A DNA stretch of 57,855 bases from Candolleomyces eurysporus (Eukaryota; Basidiomycota; Agaricomycetes; Agaricales; Psathyrellaceae), in the NCBI GenBank assembly GCA_027579435.1, contig JANBPK010000717.1:9510-67364 (forward strand), written 5' to 3'. Every line of letters starts with the position of its first letter. The stretch's first letter is position 1. Positions 43,738-54,614 of this stretch are shown piece after piece. The notes beneath the pieces are model-generated. The model searched no databases, was not told the origin of the DNA, and saw nothing but the letters and a program-made list of their open reading frames with translations. Both the position numbers and the translations under genes were made by a program.

Positions 43738-45051
43738 CTACGTCCTCGATGCCTTGTACGTCGCGACGAAGTGTTCAACTTCCAGAGGCAGCGAGTCCCA
43801 TACGGAGAGTTTAGCTGTCTCCGTCGGCTCCCAACCTTCAGCGCTCAGGCGCTCAGAAATGGCCCAGAAGTTGCCTCCGAATACGCTCCACCCTATCTCG
43901 CCAAAGTTGTTTGTGACAGCGTCAGGGAAAGGCTTGTGTTCTGGATCTTTAAGCAGGTCGTGCGCGTGGAGGATCTGTTAGATTTTTTTGTTGCGATTGT
44001 GAGTGCCATCTCGACCTGGGGGGTTTTAAACAGAAACGTACCTTTCCTGTTTCTTCTGCGAACCGTTTTGGGACCAGAGGTTCGGCCTTGTGATCCGCGA
44101 TAAAATCTTGCATGGATTTTCAGGTCAGAATGATAACCACAGAATCAAAGAAGATGCGAACTCACAGTCGTCCTCCGCTTTACCCTCAAGTGCGAGCTTG
44201 AAGATTTTGACGAAAGCGCTACCAACATCCTTGATATGGATGACTGAAAGTGCGTTATGGCCCGGCCCCCAGGTACCCGCCACTCCGGTTTGGACGTAGA
44301 GGGAGCCAAGGACCCTGGGGATAAGGGCATCGGGCGTGATACCTAGTAGTGTGTTCATCCATTCAATAAAAGCCTTCTCGGAATCCAGTCGAAGCCTCTT
44401 ACCCTCTCCTAAGCCGTATACAGCTCCAGGGTACACAGAAATAGCCCTGATGGGATTCTCCTTCTGAGCTCCTGCAGCGTGAATAATCGTATCGGGGCTG
44501 TGATGAGGGTTGGTAGGTGGGAGGTCTTCCAGTTTAAATGCGGCATCTGAGTAGTGGACGAGGCTCTCGGCGGAAACCTTCTCGCCACGGCTGTTATCGC
44601 TCAGGATGCCCAAACCAGAGGTATGGATGTATAGAGGCTTGGGTCCGCTAGGGTGGTCTGCAGATTGCTTCTGCAAGCCTGTGATGATGGCTGGAGGAAG
44701 AAACGGGAGATGGTTAGAAGATCGATCCGAGTGGAAAGATACACTGGAGACTTCACCTTTTATGCTAGGCTCATGATCAGCGTTGGCAGCGTTGAAGGTG
44801 AGAGCCGAATTGCGCGCGTGTTCTTCAATGAGACTCAAATCATCCAAGGTGCCTTTGACCAGGACGATGCCAGGCCACACTTCCCGGAGTTGCTTAGATT
44901 TGGCGTTCTCGGGGTCTCGAACCAAAGCGACGAGGGTAAACTCCTTGAGCTTGTCGTAAAGCGCCGCATCGCGCTTAGCTGACTCGAGGAACTGGGACCC
45001 AATGTATCCAGTGACGCCGAGGAAGAAGAACTGTCGCTGAAGAGAAGACAT
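43738..45051 (-). CDS. Extended SDR / NmrA-type protein, tandem copy III
   Basis: Exons: 45051-44757, 44690-44403, 44342-44166, 44106-44042 and 43974-43738; 353 residues. Introns 1, 2 and 3 happen to lack stops in the forward frame, so a longer read-through frame exists (45,141-44,125), but the splice signals are those of the other copies. The Rossmann motif reads FFFLGVTGYIGSQFL (Ala to Val). Other motifs are KPLYIHTSGLGILSD, AISVYPGAVYGLGEG and TWGPGHNALSVIHIKDVGSAFVK. Closest to copy IV in exons 1 and 2. Product and substrate as for copy I. Confidence 0.87.
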
Positions 45052-45644
45052 CGTTATCAGAGGTTTATCGAGGTTAATGTCCCAAATGGGAGTCGGGGAA
45101 GCGGGGAGTCGAATAACTGCAGAGGACTGAGCTGGGGTCAAACTCCATAATCGAGGCTACCCTTTATATTCCTTCGAAACCGTGCCCGGAACGTCAAGCT
45201 GCGTTCTCATCAAGTCAACTATGGCGAAGAGTGGGCCTGCTGACCATAAATTCGGAAGGTCGTATTCTCTAGCAACGGCATCCTCCCATTCTGACACCAT
45301 CTGGTGCCATTGCGAATCAACTCGGCTTGGAAGATATTACTGTAAACTCTGCACCAACTGACAAAGCGGATCTTCTTATCTGTCATTGACGGTGCGCAGT
45401 CGCCGGATTGGTTTACCTCCGCAGAGATGAGGAAGATGATGTCGCCGTCATTTGAGAGGTCAAGTTCTGATCTCCCTAATCTGAGGTTCTGTAAGATTGC
45501 TGTATCCCTGCAGCCTCACTGCGTGTCAGTCCAAGAGAGCGATAGGACCAGCGTATATTCGTCCGGTAAGAACGACAAATGACCACGAGGGTACAACGAT
45601 ATGGTAAAGAAGGAGAGAGAGAAAGATGATATTGATGAACGCGC

Positions 45645-46609
45645 CGTCCTGTTCATCAGAGATGAAATCCTGCATGGATTCCCAGTCAGAATGGTAACAA
45701 TAGAATAGAGAAGATGGGAACTCACAGTCGTCCTCCGCTTTACCCTCGAGTGCGAGCTTGAAGATTTTGACGAAAGCGGTCCCAACGTCCTTGATATGGA
45801 TGACGCAAAGTGCGTTATTCCCGGTCCCCAAGTACCCACCACTCCGATTTGGATGTAGAGAGAGCTAAAGACCCTACGGAGAAGGGCATCAGGCGTGATA
45901 CCTAGTAGTGTATTCAGGCATTCAATAAAAGCCTTCCTCGAAACGCACCTCGGAGCCTCTTACCCTCTCCTAAGCCGTATACAGCTCCAGGGTACACAGA
46001 AATAGCCCTGATGGGATTCTCCTTCTGAGCGCCTGCGGCGTGAATAATCCTATCGGGGCTGTGATGAGGGTCGGTAAGTGGGAAGTCTTTCATTTCGAAT
46101 TTGGTATCTGAGTGGTGGACGAGGCTCTCGGCGGGAACCTTCTCGCCACGGCTGTTATCGCTCAGAGTGCCCAAACCAGAGGTATGGATGTATAGAGGCT
46201 TGGGTCCGCTAAGATGATCTGCGGATCCTTTCTGCAAGCCTGTGACGATGGCTGGAAGAAGAAACGGGAGATGGTTAGAAGATCGATCCGAGTGGAAAGA
46301 TACACTGGAGACTTCACCTTTGATGCTAGGCTCATGATCAGCGTTGGTAGCGTTGAAGGTGAGAGCCGAATTGCGCGCGTGTTCTTCAATGAGACTCAAA
46401 CCATCCAAAGTGCCTTTGAGCAATACGACGCCAGGCCACACTTCCCGGAGTTGCTTATATTTGGCGTTCTCGGGGTCTCGAACCAAAGCGACGAGGGTAA
46501 AATCCTTGAGCTTGTCGTAAAGCGCAGCATCGCGCTTAGCTGACTCGAGGAACTGGGACCCAATGCACCCAGTGGCGCCGAGGAAGAACTGTTGTTGAAG
46601 AGAAGACAT
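45645..46609 (-). pseudogene. Extended SDR, tandem copy IV (truncated)
   Basis: Exon 1 46609-46318 has lost one of the three Phe codons (QFFLGATGCIGS). Exon 2 46251-45964 is intact. Exon 3 45901-45726 is one base short of the 177 in other copies: ATGGCCCGG became ATTCCCGG near 45,819, shifting frame inside TWGPGHNAL. A piece of exon 4 is recognisable (about 45,670-45,645, DFISDE). The C-terminal exon is missing, and the sequence passes directly into upstream-type sequence of the next unit. It cannot encode a full SDR. Confidence 0.85.
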
Positions 46610-47269
46610 CGCTATAAGAGCTTTATCTGCCAAGTGGGAGCTGGGGAAGCGAGAAGTCGAATGATTGCAGAGACCTGAACTAGGGTCGAACTCCATAACC
46701 AAGACTAGCCCTTATATTCCTTCGACACCATACCCAGAGTGGCAAGCTGCATCTTCGTCAAGTCAATTGCGACGAAAAGTAGGCCTACTGACCGTAATTT
46801 CAAACGGTCGTCAGCTTCTAGCAGCAGCATCCTCCCATTCTGACACCATCTGGTGCCATTGCGAATTGACGACATTCCCGCAAATCCTGCACCAGCCGAT
46901 AAAGCAAATCTTCTCATTTGTCAGTGCGTGGTCGCCGGATTGGTTTCGGTCAGAGGAAGATGATGTCGCCTTCATTTGAGAGGTTACGATCTCCCTGGTC
47001 TGGGATCCTGTAAGGCTGCTGCACCCCTGCAGCCTCGCTGAGTGTCGGTCCAAGAGAGTGTTATGGTAAATGGTAAAGTTTAAGAGAAACTTGAAAGAGA
47101 TGAAATTGGTCAACGCGCCTGTCACGTGAGTAAGGAAGATAAGATAAGATCCCAAAGGCCCAGTTTGTCTTTCTTCCAAGGGCCCAGCGAGTCTCCCGTA
47201 TTCAAAACGAGTTCGTAGAGTCAAATGAAGGGGGTAGCTGCCAGCTAGATACTGCATATACCGCGATTG

Positions 47270-47307
47270 TTGGCGCTATCTATATGTAACTAGGCAATGA
47301 CTACAAC
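47270..47307. repeat. Duplication boundary element, copy 3 (CDC37 side)
   Basis: TTGGCGCTATCTATATGTAAC plus TAGGCAATGACTACAAC. To its right is unique sequence of the CDC37 promoter, so this is probably the ancestral boundary; the other two copies end duplicated segments. Confidence 0.7.
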
Positions 47308-47332
47308 ATTATAGTAGCTAATTGCAGCCGTG

Positions 47333-47345
47333 TTCCAGAAGTTTC
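47333..47345 (+). promoter_or_regulatory. Heat-shock element upstream of CDC37
   Basis: TTCCAGAAGTTTC is a perfect three-unit HSF site (TTCnnGAAnnTTC). It lies 42 bases before the TATA box and 88 before the CDC37 ATG. A further GAA in CCAAGAAGAC follows at 47,353. Confidence 0.8.
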
Positions 47346-47386
47346 GATCCCAAGAAGACGGGCGTCTAGACGTCTGCGCGTTCTCA

Positions 47387-47393
47387 TATAAAG
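47387..47393 (+). promoter_or_regulatory. TATA box of CDC37
   Basis: TATAAAG, 40 bases upstream of the ATG at 47,433, downstream of the heat-shock element. Confidence 0.6.
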
Positions 47394-47432
47394 CCCTCTT
47401 AGACTCGACGCCCACTCAACTTAACTGCAACC

Positions 47433-49132
47433 ATGCCTCTCAACTACTCCAAGTGGGACCAGCTAGAGGTTAGCGTTATGACTCTTGGATACCTCGTCTC
47501 GCAAATTTACTGGCTCTCTTCTAGCTCTCTGACGACTCTGACATTGAGGGCCACCCCAACGTCGACAAGAAGTCACTGATTCGGTGCGTCCATCACCCTC
47601 ATCTCTGGCAAATCTCAATCCTGAGCCCCCTCTCAGATGGAAACAGCGCGATATTCACGAGAAGCGAGATCTGCGCAAGCAGAAAATCGCCCATTTGGAG
47701 GCTCAGATAGCCTGCAACAACGTCTTGTTGCCCAGGATCATAGACATCGCTGGCAAGCTCGCAGACCCAAACCCGTCGATCCCACCTACAAGATACTGGA
47801 CGAACCTCGTTGAGCAGCTTGGGAAGAACCCTTCGAAAGACTGTCCGCCTGGAAACGATCCTACCAAGATTGAACAGACGTACGATGGCATGCTCCTGAG
47901 CCTTTTCCAAAGGGTCACCCAGGAGACAAGGGACAAACTGAAGGGTTTGACTCTGCAGGAATCGGAGAGGGAGGAGAGGTTGGGCAAGGAGCTTGCTTCC
48001 GAGATGGCTATGCATGTTAAACAGCTTGGAGAGATGATCGAGAAGGACAAGAAGGAGCTCGCAGATGAAATCGCAGAGCAGAAGAAGAAAATTACTACTG
48101 AAGATATCCACGAAGGCTTCGAGACCAAGGTGTGTCTCGTTCAATTCATGCATTCTTTCATCCGCTAACCGTCTTTCATAATTTCTAGTATGTTCCACCC
48201 AAACCAGAACCTGCCCCTGTACCACACCACAAGGTCATCGAATCAGCCGTCAAGGGCAAGAACACGGTGACCGAATTCGAGGTCCTCAACCCCAAGGCGG
48301 CGGCGGCCAGTCCTGCATCCACCTCTCATGAAGAGGCCGATGATCACGACGTCGAACTCCCCGAAATGACACCCTCATTAGTCGAATTCTCCAAGATCGC
48401 TATGGGTGAATACGAGAAATCTTTCCGCTTCATCCAGCAACACCGTGACGTCTACGTCCCCGGCGCCTCCGATGCCCTCCTCGTCGCTGGATTCGAGGCA
48501 GAGAGTCAAGGGAAACATGCGTATGCGAAGAAATGCATCCACCAAAGTCTCCTCCTTCAATACTGCGAGAAGCTCGGTCGGGATGGCGTCGGTATCTTCT
48601 TCAAGAAGTGAGTTGCTCCACACCCTCTTTCATCCATTCACCTAATGACTCTTCGCCTTCTAGGATGATATCAGGCGACGCACGCGCCAAGACGGTCTTC
48701 GAAGAAGACTACAAGCAAACCTACCAGCACCTCAAGAAACGAGTCAAGCTCTCCAAAGAAGAAGCTGCGAAAGATGCCGAAGGTCGAGAGCAGATCCAAC
48801 TGGTAGCTGAAGATCCCAGCATCACGATCAGCTTCAACGTACCCGACGGACCCCCACCTGAAGACCTCCGCCTCGAAGGGCCAGGTACAGAGGAATTGGA
48901 TGTCGAGGAAGTGAGGAAGGCACTGCAGTATCGGTGGGAAGTGTTCCAGCAGCTGTCTAAACCTATGCAAGACGCTTTGAAGACGAACGTTTTGGAGGAG
49001 GTGAATAAGGTGTTGGGCGCCATGGATGTTGCGGAGGCGGAGGCTGTCGTGGGTGCCCTTGACTCAGGCGGTATCTTGAACTTTGCGGAGGGTGGGATCA
49101 GGGATGAGACGGGTAAAGATGCTGCTTCGTAG
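47433..49132 (+). CDS. CDC37: Hsp90 co-chaperone Cdc37
   Basis: Exons: 47433-47468, 47525-47583, 47637-48129, 48189-48607 and 48664-49132; 491 residues. It delivers protein kinases to Hsp90 in the cytosol. The N-terminus MPLNYSKWDQLELSDDSDIE carries the family's invariant start and a Ser followed by acidic residues (Ser14, the CK2 target position). HPNVDKKSLIRWKQRDIHEKR and a long coiled coil (about residues 90-190) follow. The central Hsp90-binding part includes EKSFRFIQQHRDVYVP and AKKCIHQSLLLQYC, and the C-terminal helical domain begins near PEDLRLEGPGTEEL. First exons of 36 and 59 bases match the short 5' exons usual in fungi. The heat-shock element and TATA box just upstream suggest stress induction. 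Confidence 0.95.
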
Positions 49133-49301
49133 TCTGAAGTTGAAAGTCCTTAATCTTATGACGAAATGTACTTATAGTATTTCCGTGAACTCAAAAGTCG
49201 ATGCCCACTGTCACTGTACTATCATGGAGGACCAAAAAAGCGCGGTGCGTCGCATTCAATTAATAGAGGTAACTAAGATACTCTATCAGCACTAGCTCTG
49301 C

Positions 49302-51604
49302 CTACTTATTGGTAATGTTCCGCTGGCGGTTCCAAGCACCCTCCAGTTCCCGCCTAGTGTGCACCAACCGCTGCATCGAGCGCGTAGGGACATGGTAGCC
49401 CCTCTGCGCACTGGTCTTCACCGCACTCCTCAACATCCCCGTAAACACTTCCTTCGTAAACTCCGGTGCCCTCGACTTGGCATACTGCACCCTCCAGAAG
49501 AACTGGGGCCAAGTATCCACCTTGTAGATCGCCTTGATCTCCTCCACCATCTTCTCCGGCAACCCGCTCTCCGGGAACCCATAGTTCCTGTCCAGAGCCT
49601 CGATGCCGATAGCATGGTACGTCTTGATAAACAAGTTGAGGAAAGTGACTTGGAACATGATCAACCGCAAGCTCGTCTTGGACTTTGCAAAGGTATTAAC
49701 GAGCCTATACTCGTTCGCGCCCTCCTCCATCACCTCCAACTCCGGGGCGTCTTTCAACACCCACCGGGCGTTCCTGATGATGGCCTCCTCGAGGAACGGG
49801 CCGTTCATCGCACCCCAGCTGGGTCCGTTGGCCTGGCTANGGGTCCGCCATGATGAGGACGAGCGTGATGACGATGATGAACTCGCCCATGTCGGGCGTA
49901 GACGCCTTGGTCCTGCTCGCCGGGACCTGGAGGAACTCCCTAGCCTTCTGCTTCGCATCGTGCAAAACACGCGGATCATTTCGGCACACGCAGATGAGGA
50001 GGTGCATGAGGTGGCAGTAGGAGATGACCGCCTTCTCGGACGCGGTGAGCAGGTTGGGTTTCGGGCGCGACAGGAGCGCTTGCGGGACAAACGCGTCGTC
50101 GCAGGCTTTCATCAGCGACACGACGATGTTGTTCATCATCTTGAAGAGGACGGTGAATACCTGGTGCGGCTGGGCTCGGCGAGCGACAGGGGCAGGCGCA
50201 GTAGCGGCCGGTCGAGGTGCGTTCGCGTGTCCCCCGCGTCCTCCTCGCCCACGTCCTCCATTACCTCCCCGGTTCGCATCCAGATTCGCGTTGGCCTGAC
50301 GCACGGCCGTGTCGATCGCGGCCACCCCAGTCCAGATATCCTTCTTCGCCCGATCGAAATGGGGCTTATTGAAGGCGAGGGGTAAGAAGTACTGGAAATC
50401 GCGTTTCTGGATGCTCTTCCTGACACGGTGCTCTGCAAACGCCTCCAAGCTGAGCCAATCAAAGTCAGACGAAAGCGTCCTGGGACCCGGGTCAAGCGCC
50501 ACTCCAATCCCCAGGATGCCTTGGTTAAGCGGTGTCTTGAGGAAGAAGCACTGGAGTTCGCGGAGGAGGAAAATGTGGTGGCCCGAAATGAGGTGTTGGA
50601 AGCGGAGGTAGGCTTGGCCAAAGGTGATGAGGACTTCCGAAGGGAGATGGGAAGCGATTTCGAGCAAGATGTCGTCGTTGAGGAGGTGCAAGACGCAGGT
50701 GGGTGGAGGACGGTGCAGAGCACTGGGCTCAACGTCCACAGCATCTTGCATCGTGATATCGGCGCTCGACGCGTCATGAGGGAGGTCAGCGGAGCCGTAT
50801 GGACAGGTCTTGCAAGTCCACCGGGTGATCAAGTCGAACGTCTGCCTCCATCGGGGATTGCGTTTCTCGAACCGGTGGATTCGGTCTGGACTGGCGGAGG
50901 CTCCTTTCACCTGGTGTATAACCGGGCCATAAGTCGTCTTGTACTCGACAAGCGTCGTCTCGCGACGAAAGTCGTCCTTCCATTTCCGCTCCAGGTCGAG
51001 TTGTTGTCCTTTCAGAGGTTGGCAGGTGCAGGGGCCGTATCTGCAGCACCTATCCCAGGGCGTAGAGGCCGAGGCCAGGTCGTGCTCGGTGATGTAGGTA
51101 GTGATCATGGCGTCTCCTATCTCGATAGAATCGCCATAGTCCTGCTCGACCGAGGTGCTGGAGAAGAACGTCAAGAACTGGAGGAAGAGGCCTCGAAGGG
51201 TGAGTGCGGGGGTGTATCCGCCAGTATACCCGCGTTCCAATTCTTCATGTGACTTCAAGAGGTCGCAGCAGATGTAACTTCCAAAAAGGTTTGGATGGTC
51301 AATCCCATAGACGCTCGTGGAGACCGAAGGAGGATCGAGGGGCTGGGAGGAACCAAGTCGTGTCAGGACTCCAATGGTCTCTGAAATCGCTGTAAAATGC
51401 ACTCACCCAACTAGCCGGCAGGCGCACATCGAAGTGGAGAGCGAGGTCTTTCCATGGACCAGCAGGAGGGGTCAGCACCAGGCAGAACTTCCGGATGTCA
51501 GCATCGTCAGTGAAGACGGCGACTCCGGGGTAGGGTTGTTCACGCAACTCTGCCAAGTCTCGCTGGAGACGGGCAAGGAGTCGATGTGAGTTTTGAGTAG
51601 CCAT
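49302..51604 (-). CDS. UBC-like (E2 fold) plus F-box protein
   Basis: Exons 51604-51407 and 51342-49302; about 745 residues once the N at 49,840 is treated as an inserted base. Without it the second exon is 680 codons exactly; with it the frame stops at once. Residues 1 to about 130 form a ubiquitin-conjugating-enzyme-like fold: RLLARLQRDLAELRE (helix 1), GPWKDLALHFDVRLP, then HPNLFGSYICCDLL with His82-Pro-Asn84 and Cys91 at the catalytic position (ICxDxL). An F-box-like helix bundle follows near residue 300 (LLNDDILLEIASHLPSEVLITFGQAY), then GPRTLSSDFDWLSLEAFAEHRV, a glycine/arginine-rich linker (GRGGRGG) and a helical C-terminus. Fusion of E2-like and F-box modules in one chain suggests a ubiquitin-pathway role, but no activity is established for it. 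Confidence 0.8.
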
Positions 51605-52427
51605 CGTCTGGATGGTTGTGTGTGGCAGAGGAGTAGAGCAAGTGAATAAGAGTCCACTCGCGCCTCTAGGCCTGGGGTTCGTCCCCAATTTTGCGTCCCG
51701 TTTTATATGAAGCAGGGACTGCCTTCGGCTCCTAGGACGGGATGTAGGTTGATGGGAACTGACTCATCTGCTGTAAGAATTAATGTTCCTGCTGTTAGCC
51801 GATAAACCCAAGAGAAGGTGAGACAAGTACCTTGTCTCGGATTGCTCTGAATTGTCAAGTGGAAGCCCAAGGAGTCGGGAAACAGTATCATGTCGATGTC
51901 CTCCAGTAGCCGAGATTGACAAAACCTTTGGCGTGGTACATAGTAGATATTTGCTTTTCCTAGTTAGCACTGGCGAATAGTGCTCAGTGACTCAACATCG
52001 GATCCGCCGTCATCGAAAATTAAGTGCACAGCACTGACTGTTCCTGACGCCAGGCGCCTTTCTGCGCCAGGGTCCTTCTCATGGTCTGCAGGCACGCCTC
52101 GTGAAATCAAAAGTTTGAAGAGAACATGTACAAGCGTCCCATAGCTTCCACAGACAGGGACAAGTAATCTGGTGGGCCGACGATTCAACATCCAAAAGAC
52201 ACGAACTCGTTTAGTCTGACTACGGGAGACTAGACGAAATCCAAGACATGACACGCTTTGACAACTCGAACTTTTTCGCGTAAAGGCGCGCTAGTCACGC
52301 GTCACATCAGGTCACGTCACGCATAATACTCGATTGGGGAAGGTTTACCCCTATTTCCCTCTCATTAACTCGTTCAACTAACTAGGCTCTAAAGTAAACC
52401 AACCAGACAGCTCCACGCTCCCCGAAG
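51605..52427. other. Divergent intergenic region
   Basis: Between the minus-strand UBC/F-box gene and the plus-strand homeodomain gene. No coding frame is supported. ACGCGT (MCB-like) at 52,297 and two TCACGT-type sites at 52,309-52,320 lie about 110-130 bases upstream of the homeodomain ATG and could be cell-cycle or bZIP sites. Confidence 0.4.
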
Positions 52428-54302
52428 ATGGAAGAAAACGAAGTTCTCGAAAACACCGCTACTTTTGCTGTAGCAGCCTCTACAGCCGTCACAGCCGCCT
52501 CTGCTTCTAAACGGACGTTAATTCGCGCAACTCCAACGCAAATCAAAACATTGCTCGACGCGTTTGAGAAGACGCCTGTGACTAACCTTGCCTTGCTTGA
52601 GCAACTGGAGAAGGAAACTGGATTGTAGGTACTCTTTCTACGATAATTTCGAGCGCGGTTTGGTTTGGTTTCGAGATTTCTTTGCTATGTATGCGCGCTG
52701 CGGCGCGTGACTGGAGGTTTGGTTTGCGCCACCGTTTCATGATGGCTGAACAAACCTTTCTTTTGCCGATTTTTAGAACCAAGAAATGGATCTCTTCATG
52801 GTTTATGCGTCAAAGGAAAAAGACACAGCAGGCCTCGGCGGCTAAAGCAGCTACTACGTCTACAGAGGTCGGGGCGAGTACTGCAACAGTGAGTTATCCT
52901 TGTCCTCGAGAGTCGTTCATCAATTTACATTCTTACAAAAAGGAACAATCTGGCGACGCCTCAACTCTCGAAGTCAAGAAGGAGGTATGCGAAGGCGTGA
53001 TAGCAGCCCCTGTACCAGCACCGAAGAAGAAACGTCAACGCAAAAGTGCTCCTGGATCTGATGGAGCTAGTAGCACTAGCGCTGCGACGAAGAAAAGGAA
53101 AGTCGATGCTGCGGATGGACCCACCGCAGGAGAAACGTCTTCTACTACGGCCACTGCTAAGCCGAGCGTATCGATCTTCGACAAACTCAAGGTGAAGGTG
53201 GAGAGGTATACGCCTGGGCCGGAGGAGCGTCTTGCGAACAATCGGTCAACTCTGGCAACAATCCTAAATTTTGGACCCTATGCTCCCCCTCCTCTTCCGG
53301 ATCCTAGACTCGACACGAACGCGTCTGAGCATGGTTTATCCCATTCAGCCCCCGTCACTGGGTTTGTCCAGGCACAACCGATCGCTCAATCCAGCTCGGC
53401 ACCCGTACCAGCTTCTAGCACGGCCACTGAGAAACACGGCGACAGTGCACAAGCCCGGCGTGCATCTTCGCCTTCAGCGATAGCCATGAAGAGTCGCCGA
53501 CAACGCGTCCAGTATGCTGGCGAAGGCCCTGTCATGAATACTCGATTCATGCATCATGGATTCACCAATGCGCCCCTTGAATCGAGGCCTGGACTGCCTT
53601 CTCCGAGCATGCCTAGCCCTATGGGAGCGTATCAGGAAGGCACTGACAACTATGAATTCGGCTTGGGCCCTGCTATCTTTCCATCCCAGACTGGAGCTGT
53701 CGCTCCTCCATTGCCGAACAGGATTGCTCGTGCCCAGCGTAGCGATGTCGAGCAGATGACCGCTGTGAATGGCGCAACCCCTCCCCCGTCGAAAACCAAG
53801 CATTGTCACGGTGCCACTTCCGCTGACTCGAGCGAAGGACAGAGACAGGATCATCACTTCCCGGTGCTTGTGAACGAGGTTGATACCTTTGACTTTCAGA
53901 CCAATGCCGCGTCCTACCAGACGGGAGCGACGGTGAGCTCTCGTGCACAATTATATCGTTTGGCTTATACTCACCATGTTGGGCGATCGATAGGCTTTAC
54001 CCATGCACGAACGACCAATGAACATCAGAGATCTGTTCACCAACCCCAGCCTCGGGCATCCACAGCACACGGACTTTCTCGATCCGCTACACGCTCCGTT
54101 GAAACACCTAACCGAGATCCTAGACCCCATTTGCCCGCCGACCCTCGGTCGCGGTGGATACGAGGCGTTGCGTGACCTCGAGGGCAGGCAGAGGCAGGTT
54201 GTTATGGAGAAGCTGTTGGACGAAGATCTGGGAGTTAACGACCCGTTCAGGGCGGCCATGGGACTGGTTTTGGCATCCAAGATGGGGTTGCAATGGGAGT
54301 AG
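52428..54302 (+). CDS. Homeodomain-like transcription factor with atypical recognition helix
   Basis: Exons: 52428-52624, 52777-52888, 52943-53932 and 53994-54302; 535 residues. The homeodomain is split by intron 1. It begins ATPTQIKTLLDAFEKTP, continues LLEQLEKETGL and reads KKWISSWFMRQRKKTQQ for helix 3. Trp48 and Phe49 are present, but the nearly invariant Asn51 position holds Arg (WFMRQR rather than WFxNxR). Then come a basic nuclear-type cluster (APKKKRQRKSAP, TKKRKVDA), a long Ser/Pro/Ala-rich region, and a more conserved-looking C-terminus (LLDEDLGVNDPFRAAMGLVLASKMGLQWE). Intron 1 (152 bases) is longer than its neighbours. Targets unknown; it is not obviously a mating-type HD protein. 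Confidence 0.7.
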
Positions 54303-54614
54303 TCGTCAGGCACCCGTCGGTGGTCCAAAGAGAAGTAAAGTATACTAATAGAGAGAGTGTGTGTGTACATAGTAAACATATCAGATAAGATCAACCGTAG
54401 AGAAAAAAGGAAGCAAAATGGCAAGGCACCAGTAACGGGGGCGGCGGGAGGGCGGAGCCAAATGATGTCATCCTGGCGCGTTATTTCAAGTTGCCGGTAT
54501 GTCCCGTCATCAGCCTGCCTGAAATTCCAGAGGTTGGACCCACGTCAGCAGCTCTTGCCTCAAAACCCTTCTTCTTTCGTCGTCGTCGGATAACTCGGAT
54601 TTTTGACCTGAAAG

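Noticed and set aside
44125..45141. Long uninterrupted 338-codon frame in SDR copy III as an intronless gene
   Set aside because: The extra residues correspond exactly to introns with GT-AG ends that contain stops or shift frame in copies I, II and IV.
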